20,325 nt of DNA, taken from the NCBI GenBank assembly GCA_037968835.1, contig JBBKWG010000096.1, positions 1 to 20,325 of the forward strand, written 5' to 3'. The DNA comes from JBBKWG01 sp037968835 (GTDB lineage Bacteria > Pseudomonadota > Alphaproteobacteria > Rhodobacterales > Rhodobacteraceae). This document shows positions 14,670 to 20,325 of the stretch, piece by piece (position 1 is the stretch's first letter; each line of letters begins with the position of its first letter). Under the pieces are notes generated by a model that saw only the letters and a program-made list of their open reading frames with translations, was not told the origin of the DNA and did not search any database. A program made the position numbers and the translations under genes.

Positions 14670-16070
14670 ATGATTCCGGTTCAAGGCTTCGAGGGGCAGC
14701 GCATCGCTGTGCTCGGGCTTGGCAGATCCGGCCGCTCGGCTGCCTTTGCGCTTGAGGCGGGCGGCGCGACAGCACTTTGCTGGGACGACAGTCCCGATGC
14801 GAGGGCGCGCGCCGAGGCCGACGGTCTGACGATCCATGACGTGACCAAACACGACGCGTGGCAAGGCGTTTCGGCGCTCATCGTGTCGCCCGGTATTCCG
14901 CACCTCTATCCCGAGCCGAACAAGTGGATCGCGCGCGCCATGGCGGCCGGTGTACCGGTGGACAACGACATCGGACTGTTCTTTCGCTCGCTCGGGCAGG
15001 GTGACTGGGATCTGCACGATACGCCGCCGCGCGTGATCGCGGTGACCGGCTCTAACGGTAAATCGACGACATCGGCGCTGATCCATCACTGTCTGTTGGT
15101 CGCCGGGCGCGAGTCGCAACTGGCGGGAAATATCGGGCGCGGCGTTTTGGACATCGACCCGCCGGGCGACGGCGGCGTCATCGTTCTGGAGTTGTCCTCC
15201 TATCAGACCGATCTGGCCCGAGCGTTGACGCCCGATGTCGCGGTGTTCACCAACCTTTCGCCGGATCATCTGGATCGACACGGCGGAAAGGGCGGCTATT
15301 TCGCGGCCAAGCGGCGACTGTTTGCGGAAGGCGGGCCGGACCGCGCGGTGATCGGCGTCGATGAGCCTGAGGGGTGTTATCTGGCAAACCAGTTGGCCGA
15401 AGGCGCGGGCGACGACCGCGTGATCCGGGTTTCCGTCGAGACCAAACTGGAGGGCCCGGGCTGGTCGGTTTTCGCCCGCAAAGGATTCTTGTCGGAATAT
15501 CGGAAGTCGCGGCAGGTCGGGTCGATTGATCTGCGCGCCATTCGTGGTCTGCCGGGGGCGCACAATCACCAGAACGCCTGTTCCGCCTACGCCGCGCTGC
15601 GTGCGCTTGGGCTGGCACCGAAGGTGATCGAGACCGGGTTCCAGAGTTTCCAGGGATTGCCGCATCGCTCGCAGATCGTGGGCGAGGCGAACGGTGTGAC
15701 CTTCATCAACGATTCCAAGGCGACAAACGTCGACAGCGCCGCCAAGGCACTTGCCGCGTTCAAGCGCATTCGATGGATCGTTGGCGGACAGATGAAAGAG
15801 GGCGGGCTTGGTGCGCTGAAGCTACAATTGGGCAATGTCGCGAAAGCCTATGTGATCGGGCGACAGGCGCGCGAAGTCGCGCTTGAGATCGCCGAGGTCC
15901 CTCACGAGATTTGCGAGACGATGGCCATCGCCGTTGAACGTGCCGGTGCCGAGGCTTTGTCAGGCGAAGTGGTCCTGCTGGCCCCCGCGGCGGCCAGTTT
16001 CGATCAGTACGACAACTTCGAGAAACGCGGCGAAGATTTCATGGCCGAAGTGGCGAAGTTCATCGGCTGA
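14670..16070 (+). CDS. murD: UDP-MurNAc-L-alanine:D-glutamate ligase MurD
   Basis: MurD adds D-glutamate to UDP-MurNAc-L-Ala in the cytoplasm. The 466-residue protein has an N-terminal Rossmann-like domain (RIAVLGLGRSGRSAAFAL, about 11-28), SPGIP, the P-loop GSNGKST at 127-133, ELSSYQTD, NLSPDHLDRHG, and the C-terminal FINDSKATNVDSAAKAL and LLAPAAASFDQYDNFEKRG blocks. The frame is open further upstream to 14445, but that would overlap the preceding membrane-protein gene by 200 bp. ATG 14670 gives the family N-terminus and has a GCAGGA ribosome site nine bases upstream. In relatives ftsW follows; here it does not. Confidence 0.97.
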   Translation: MIPVQGFEGQRIAVLGLGRSGRSAAFALEAGGATALCWDDSPDARARAEADGLTIHDVTKHDAWQGVSALIVSPGIPHLYPEPNKWIARAMAAGVPVDNDIGLFFRSLGQGDWDLHDTPPRVIAVTGSNGKSTTSALIHHCLLVAGRESQLAGNIGRGVLDIDPPGDGGVIVLELSSYQTDLARALTPDVAVFTNLSPDHLDRHGGKGGYFAAKRRLFAEGGPDRAVIGVDEPEGCYLANQLAEGAGDDRVIRVSVETKLEGPGWSVFARKGFLSEYRKSRQVGSIDLRAIRGLPGAHNHQNACSAYAALRALGLAPKVIETGFQSFQGLPHRSQIVGEANGVTFINDSKATNVDSAAKALAAFKRIRWIVGGQMKEGGLGALKLQLGNVAKAYVIGRQAREVALEIAEVPHEICETMAIAVERAGAEALSGEVVLLAPAAASFDQYDNFEKRGEDFMAEVAKFIG

Positions 16071-16094
16071 CGCTTTACCATTTGCAGGCGGCGT

Positions 16095-16114
16095 CGCGGA
16101 CGCTAGCATCCGCG
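16095..16114 (+). other. Hairpin at the ribosome-binding region of the oxidoreductase gene
   Basis: A perfect 6-bp stem, CGCGGA / TCCGCG, with an 8-nt palindromic loop CGCTAGCA ends two bases before the ATG at 16117. No Shine-Dalgarno sequence is seen outside it, and CGCGGA is the only purine-rich stretch. It could reduce translation or act as a weak terminator for the murD transcript; no T-run follows. Confidence 0.3.
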
Positions 16115-16116
16115 CC

Positions 16117-17103
16117 ATGACACATTCATCGCAACACCCGATCCGCTGGGGCATCCTTGGAGCCTCGAAATTCGCGCACGAACAAATGGCACCGGCGATA
16201 CACCTTGCGCGCGGGGCCAGCCTAGCCGCCCTGGCGACGTCCGATCCCGCAAAGGCCGCGCCGTTTCAGGCGTTCGCGCCGGATATTCGCGTGATGACCG
16301 ACTACGACGCGTTGCTGGCCGATCCTGATATCGACGCAATCTACATTCCGCTGCCCAATCACATGCATGTCGATTGGACGCTGAAGGTATTGGCGGCGGG
16401 CAAGGCTGTGCTGACCGAAAAGCCGATCGCGATGGAGGAGAGCGAGTTCGACCAGTTGATCGAGGCGCGCGACAAGGCGGGCGTGCTGGCCGCCGAGGCG
16501 TATATGATCGTGCACCATCCGCAATGGCAGAAGGCGCGCGATCTGGTTCGGGGCGGCGCGATTGGGAAGTTGCGGCAGGTCTACAGCATCTTCAGCTACG
16601 ACAATCGCAACGACGCGGCCAACATTCGCAATCGCCCCGAAACCGGCGGCGGCGGACTGCGCGACATCGGCGTCTATACGTTCGGATCGACGCGGTTCGT
16701 GACCGGTGCCGAACCAACGGCAGTGCGTGCAGATATCGAGTGGGAGAACGACGTCGATACGGTGGCGCGGGTTGACGCAGACTTTGACGGCTTCGGCTTC
16801 TTCAGCGTGCTGTCGATGCGGTTGCAGCCGTTTCAGGAAGTGACGTTTCACGGTGAAAGCGGAGTGCTGCGGGTTCACGCGCCGTTCAATGCCGGATTGT
16901 TCGGCGAGGCGACAGTTGAATTGCGCACCGCTGAGGGCGAGCGATTCTGGCGCTTCACCAACGCCAAACACTACGTCAATCAGGTCGAGAACTTCGGGGC
17001 GGCGATGCGCGGCGAGATCGACTATCCCTGTCCGCTGGAATTCAGCCGCGGCACACAGCGGATGATTGACATGGCGTTCGCAGCCGCTGGCGGGCCGACT
17101 TAG
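16117..17103 (+). CDS. Gfo/Idh/MocA-family NAD(P)-dependent oxidoreductase
   Basis: The 328-residue protein has the two-domain layout of the family. An N-terminal Rossmann fold starts with RWGILGASKFA (10-20) and contains the LTEKPIAM motif (99-106) whose Lys is catalytic. The C-terminal alpha/beta domain (about 125-325) has GGGGLRDIGVYTFGSTRFVTG, in which the Asp-x-Gly-x-Tyr arrangement replaces the usual D-x-x-x-H. Members oxidise or reduce sugars, sugar derivatives or related substrates; the substrate cannot be told here. It is not normally a dcw gene. It follows murD by 46 bp on the same strand and may be read through from it. Its stop overlaps the stop of the convergent J-domain gene by 4 bp. 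Confidence 0.9.
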   Translation: MTHSSQHPIRWGILGASKFAHEQMAPAIHLARGASLAALATSDPAKAAPFQAFAPDIRVMTDYDALLADPDIDAIYIPLPNHMHVDWTLKVLAAGKAVLTEKPIAMEESEFDQLIEARDKAGVLAAEAYMIVHHPQWQKARDLVRGGAIGKLRQVYSIFSYDNRNDAANIRNRPETGGGGLRDIGVYTFGSTRFVTGAEPTAVRADIEWENDVDTVARVDADFDGFGFFSVLSMRLQPFQEVTFHGESGVLRVHAPFNAGLFGEATVELRTAEGERFWRFTNAKHYVNQVENFGAAMRGEIDYPCPLEFSRGTQRMIDMAFAAAGGPT

Positions 17104-17738
17104 GCCTCGGGCTCGCCAAAGCGGATCGTAACACTGGCGGCACCCGGAAACAGGCGGGCGCGGGTGTCTTCGGGCAGGCGGTAGGACAGCGCGCCCATCG
17201 TCGCGGTCACGAAGGTGACGACCACCGGCGCGACCTTGCGCGTATCAACGAGGAAACCGGTCGGAACGGCAATCCGGTTTGAACCGGCTTCAAGCGCGCT
17301 CGACACGATATAGGTAACGCTGCGACCGGTGCGCTGAATTGTGTGCGGCACATGATCCGTTGCGTCGATTGTGGGTGCATCGACCAGTCGCGCCTCACAT
17401 TCGGCGGCGTCGTCGCGACTGATCGCGATGTCGCGGGTGCGCAAACTTGGACGCGGTGGCTTGGCGGCGGTTGCGCGTTCGCGGATCGGAGCAGCGTCGG
17501 CATTGCTTGCCTGGCCGACGTCGATAGGACGCGAGAGCCGGCGCGAGCGAAGCAATTCATAAGCCCGATTTATTTCGACCAGTTCGTCGTTGGTGCCCAT
17601 GCCGCGGTCGGGATGCATTTCAAACGCGCGACGCTTCCAGGCCTTGCGAATTTCCAGTTCGCCCGCATGCGCGCTGATGCCCAGAAGATCCGACGCATCC
17701 GCGACTTCGCGGGCTTTTTCAATGGGGTTCATCATCAT
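17100..17738 (-). CDS. DnaJ-like J-domain protein with unassigned C-terminus
   Basis: From the ATG at 17738 the protein has 212 residues. Residues about 14-67 form a J domain: DLLGISAHAGELEIRKAWKR, then H42-P-D44 in AFEMHPDRG, then VEINRAYELLR. The HPD tripeptide is the signature needed to stimulate a DnaK-type ATPase. No Gly/Phe region or zinc fingers follow, so it is a type III J protein. The remaining 145 residues include a basic, Ala-rich linker and a beta-rich C-terminal segment (TYIVSSALEAGSNRIAVPTG and on to SVTIRFGEPEA) that I do not recognise. Three ATGs stand in tandem (17732, 17735, 17738); CAGGA lies about 11 bases before the first. An upstream extension to 17777 is open but has no support. 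Confidence 0.83.
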   Translation of the reverse strand: MMMNPIEKAREVADASDLLGISAHAGELEIRKAWKRRAFEMHPDRGMGTNDELVEINRAYELLRSRRLSRPIDVGQASNADAAPIRERATAAKPPRPSLRTRDIAISRDDAAECEARLVDAPTIDATDHVPHTIQRTGRSVTYIVSSALEAGSNRIAVPTGFLVDTRKVAPVVVTFVTATMGALSYRLPEDTRARLFPGAASVTIRFGEPEA

Positions 17739-17859
17739 ATCGTCGCGCGTCCTGTGCCTATGCAACCATTGGTGCAAAGTGGTCGTTACGAGAAATGGAT
17801 GAAAGCGACCCGCATCCAGACAAATGTCGGGGTCATTTCACACTACATCACTCGTTACG

Positions 17860-17882
17860 CGGCGCCTCAACATGAAGCGCCG
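17860..17882 (-). terminator. GC-rich hairpin downstream of murC, weak terminator candidate
   Basis: CGGCGC / GCGCCG form a 6-bp stem with an 11-nt loop about 80 bp past the murC stop on the minus strand. No T-run follows in that direction, so termination is doubtful. The rest of the 17739-17962 gap holds no gene, and no clear promoter for the J-domain gene could be assigned. Confidence 0.25.
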
Positions 17883-17962
17883 TGCCACATTCCTAACACA
17901 TTTTGGCTGGATTTTGGACAAATATGCTGGCTCGGGCGAGAACAGATTGTTTCCGACCCGTT

Positions 17963-19375
17963 TCAGCCCGCCTTTTTCATCAGGCGTCCGGGCAGCGCGT
18001 TGGCCCAACTGCTGATCGTGCCTGCGCCAAGACAGACGACCATATCGCCCGGTCGACCCTGCTCGCGGACAAGCCGTTCAAGGTCGTCTTCGCTGGTCAC
18101 GGCGCGGGCATGGCGGTGACCGTGGCGGATGAGACCGGCGACAAGATCGTCACGGCTGGCACCGGGAATCGGATCTTCGCCGGCAGAATAGACTTCGGCA
18201 ATTCCGACGACATCGGCGTCGTTGAAACAGGTGCAGAAGTCCTCGAACAAAGTCGACAGGCGAGTGTAGCGGTGCGGTTGGTGAACCGCGATCACACGGC
18301 CCGACGTTGCCTGACGCGCAGCTTTCAGAACCGCGGCGATCTCAACCGGATGGTGGCCATAGTCGTCGATGATGGTGACGCCATCGACTTCGCCGACACG
18401 GGTAAATCGGCGGTTCACGCCCTTGAAGTTGGCAAGGGCGGCGCGGATTTCCGAGGCTTTCAAGCCAAGGTGACGGGCGACTGCGACCGCCGACAACGCA
18501 TTGGAAACGTTGTGATCTCCGGGCATCGGAAGCGTGCAGCCCTCGATCACCATTTCATCGGCGCTGAGCGCAATGTCGAAATGCGCAACCCCTGCCTCAT
18601 AGCTCAAATTTATGGCGCGAACGTCGGCCTGCGCGTTGAAGCCGAACGTCACGACACGACGATCGGTGATGCGTCCGACCAGCGCCTGAACTTCGGGGTG
18701 ATCGGTGCAGAGAACGGCAAGACCGTAGAATGGAATGTTCGAGACGAAGTCGTAAAAGCCTTTGCGCAGCGTGTCGAAATCGCCCCAGTGCTCCATATGT
18801 TCCGGGTCGATGTTGGTGACGATGGCGATCGTGGCGGGCAGGCGATTGAATGTGCCGTCGCTTTCGTCGGCCTCGACCACCATCCATTCGCCGTCGCCGA
18901 CGCGCGCGTTCGAGCCATAGGCGTGGATAATGCCACCGTTGATCACCGTCGGGTCGATACCGCCAGCATCCAGCAGGGCGGCGACCATCGTTGTGGTCGT
19001 GGTCTTGCCGTGTGTGCCCGCGACCGCGATGTTCGATTTCAGACGCATCAACTCGGCCAGCATCTCGGCGCGGCGCACGACGGGAAGGCCCCGGTGGCGC
19101 GCCTCGTCGAGTTCAAGATTGCCGCGCTTGATCGCCGACGAAATCACGACGACCTCGGCACCTTCAAGATTTTCGGCCTTCTGACCTTCGAAAATCGTCG
19201 CGCCCATTTCTTTCAGACGATCGGTGATCTTGGTGGCTTTGAGGTCGGAGCCCTGTACCACGTAGCCGTGACGGATCAGCACTTCTGCGATCCCGGACAT
19301 GCCGATACCGCCGATACCGACGAAATGGATCGGGCCCATTTCCGTGGGAAGTTTGGTTGCTGCCGCTGCGCTCAT
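17963..19375 (-). CDS. murC: UDP-N-acetylmuramate:L-alanine ligase MurC
   Basis: MurC adds the first residue, L-alanine, to UDP-MurNAc. The 470-residue protein has the N-terminal HFVGIGGIGMSGIAEVL (17-33), the Mur ligase P-loop GTHGKTT at 120-126 within GTHGKTTTTTM, EADESDGTFNRLPATIAIVTN, DDYGHHPVEI and AVHQPHRYTR, and GAGTIS near the end. Length is normal. Its ATG overlaps the murG stop by 4 nt (ATGA), the same coupling seen in intact alphaproteobacterial clusters. Orientation is opposite to mraZ-murD. murB, which usually follows murC, is absent; a J-domain gene lies 224 bp downstream instead. Confidence 0.97.
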   Translation of the reverse strand: MSAAAATKLPTEMGPIHFVGIGGIGMSGIAEVLIRHGYVVQGSDLKATKITDRLKEMGATIFEGQKAENLEGAEVVVISSAIKRGNLELDEARHRGLPVVRRAEMLAELMRLKSNIAVAGTHGKTTTTTMVAALLDAGGIDPTVINGGIIHAYGSNARVGDGEWMVVEADESDGTFNRLPATIAIVTNIDPEHMEHWGDFDTLRKGFYDFVSNIPFYGLAVLCTDHPEVQALVGRITDRRVVTFGFNAQADVRAINLSYEAGVAHFDIALSADEMVIEGCTLPMPGDHNVSNALSAVAVARHLGLKASEIRAALANFKGVNRRFTRVGEVDGVTIIDDYGHHPVEIAAVLKAARQATSGRVIAVHQPHRYTRLSTLFEDFCTCFNDADVVGIAEVYSAGEDPIPGASRDDLVAGLIRHGHRHARAVTSEDDLERLVREQGRPGDMVVCLGAGTISSWANALPGRLMKKAG

Positions 19376-20325
19376 CGCTTCGCCCTTTCTGCCAGTTGTT
19401 CCACCAGTCCCGCAAGCCTGTCGGCCGCGTCGGGTTTGCCTTGGGCCAGCGCATTTTCGCGCATCCGCGCCGCCGCGCCGGGGGTGGTCAGCACGGCAAG
19501 CACCTGCTCGGAAAGCGATGCCGGGTCAAGGGCGCTTTCAGGCACTAGTATCGCCGCACCAGCTTCAACCAGTCCGCGCGCGTTGGCGCTTTGATGGTCG
19601 GCGGCGGCCGCGGCGAACGGGATCAGGATCGAGGGACGCCCGATCACTGAAATGTCGGCAATCGAAGATGCGCCGGAGCGGCTGATGATCAACTGCGCCT
19701 CGGCGATCCGACGTGGAATGTCGTCGAAAAACGGCTGAACTTCGGCACTGAGGCCGCTTTCGCCATAGGTCTGCGCGACGCGGGCTTCGTCTTCGGGACG
19801 CGCCTGATGAGCCACACGCAGATTGGCGCGCAAAGCGGCAGGCAGGCGGCCGAGCGCTTCGGGCACGACATCGGACAAGATGCGCGCGCCTTGACTGCCC
19901 CCCATCACGAGGATCGACATCGGGATGTCGCCGGGCGAGATATAAGACGCTCCGGCGCGTTTCAGCACCGACGCGCGGACCGGGTTGCCGGAGTGAATGG
20001 CCTCGACACCTTCGGGCAATTCAGTCGGCCAGGTTCCGCAAGCGACCAGATCGACGCGGTTGGCGAAGAGCCGATTGACTCGGCCCAAGACGCCGTTCTG
20101 CTCGTGGATCAGGCGCGGGATCCTGAGTGCCCAGGCGGCAGTAAGCGCAGGGATCGAGGGATAGCCGCCAAAACCGGCCACGACTGTCGGTCGATCCCGC
20201 AGAAATCGCCATTTGACGGCACCGATCCCACCGAGAAGCCTGATCGGCACCATCGCCTTGTCCGCGACTCCGCCACGCGCGAAGGTGGCGCTTGGCACCT
20301 GCTGCACCTTAACGTCGACCGGGAA
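19372..20325 (-). CDS. murG: Lipid II synthase MurG, 5' end cut by window edge
   Basis: MurG adds GlcNAc from UDP-GlcNAc to lipid I at the inner face of the membrane, giving lipid II. The frame is open to the right edge, so 317 residues of a protein usually about 360 long are seen; the N-terminal glycine-rich donor loop is missing. Visible family blocks are FGGYPSIPALTAAW, IHEQNGVLGRVNR, SGNPVR, LVMGGSQGAR, PFFDDIPRRIAEAQLIISRSGASSIAD, and PFAAAAADHQSANAR. A GTG at 20307 could be mistaken for a start, but the family N-terminus extends well beyond it. It overlaps murC by 4 nt. Confidence 0.96.
   Translation of the reverse strand, partial: FPVDVKVQQVPSATFARGGVADKAMVPIRLLGGIGAVKWRFLRDRPTVVAGFGGYPSIPALTAAWALRIPRLIHEQNGVLGRVNRLFANRVDLVACGTWPTELPEGVEAIHSGNPVRASVLKRAGASYISPGDIPMSILVMGGSQGARILSDVVPEALGRLPAALRANLRVAHQARPEDEARVAQTYGESGLSAEVQPFFDDIPRRIAEAQLIISRSGASSIADISVIGRPSILIPFAAAAADHQSANARGLVEAGAAILVPESALDPASLSEQVLAVLTTPGAAARMRENALAQGKPDAADRLAGLVEQLAERAKR

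Noticed and set aside
15883..16116. An N-terminal extension of the Gfo/Idh/MocA gene
   Set aside because: The extra residues are Arg/Ser/Pro-rich, are read out of frame inside murD, and precede a complete family N-terminus at 16117.
17903..19594. A 563-codon open frame on the plus strand opposite murC
   Set aside because: It is a shadow of murC and the end of murG; composition is Gly/Asp/Val/His-rich with no recognisable domain, while the minus-strand genes carry all Mur motifs.

Overview
The window looks like a chromosomal segment of an alphaproteobacterium of the Rhodobacterales (Roseobacter/Rhodobacter) type. Reasons: moderately high GC content, MurE with a meso-diaminopimelate-type DNPR motif (Gram-negative), a dcw cluster with an SDR gene and a small membrane-protein gene between mraY and murD, and a long mraZ leader with a terminator that matches the UpsM arrangement known from Rhodobacter sphaeroides. 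No mobile element, tRNA, rRNA or CRISPR array is visible.

Left part (1-5268): a CPA2/Kef-type cation:proton antiporter fragment and an Lrp/AsnC regulator form a minus-strand pair. They are divergent from hppD (4-hydroxyphenylpyruvate dioxygenase, tyrosine/phenylalanine catabolism). The lrp promoter appears to produce a leaderless mRNA. Convergent with hppD is a large single-span membrane protein. Its N-terminal region resembles the actin-like cytoplasmic domain of GspL/PilM and its C-terminus resembles the PilP/GspC HR domain. A secreted SIMPL (DUF541) protein is divergent from it.

Control region (5269-5854): this 586-bp gap is not empty. It holds a probable terminator for the SIMPL gene, a sigma-70-like promoter with a perfect TTGACA, two 10-bp-phased arrays of TGGGA-type MraZ boxes in opposite orientation on either side of that promoter, and a roughly 290-nt leader. 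The leader ends in a strong intrinsic terminator (13-bp perfect stem plus T-rich tail) about 30 bp before mraZ. It is the positional counterpart of the sRNA UpsM.

dcw cluster (5855-16070, plus strand): mraZ, rsmH, ftsL, ftsI, murE, murF, mraY, an SDR oxidoreductase, a four-helix membrane protein, then murD. The genes are very tightly packed, with overlaps or 0-46 bp gaps. Together they make the cytoplasmic and lipid-linked peptidoglycan precursors (MurE, MurF, MraY, MurD) and parts of the septal synthase (FtsL, FtsI).

Right part (16117-20325): ftsW-murG-murC would normally follow murD. Instead there is a Gfo/Idh/MocA oxidoreductase (plus), a J-domain protein (minus), then murC and murG on the minus strand. 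murG-murC keep their native order and 4-nt overlap, but the block points back toward murD, so the dcw cluster has been split and partly inverted. murG runs off the right edge.
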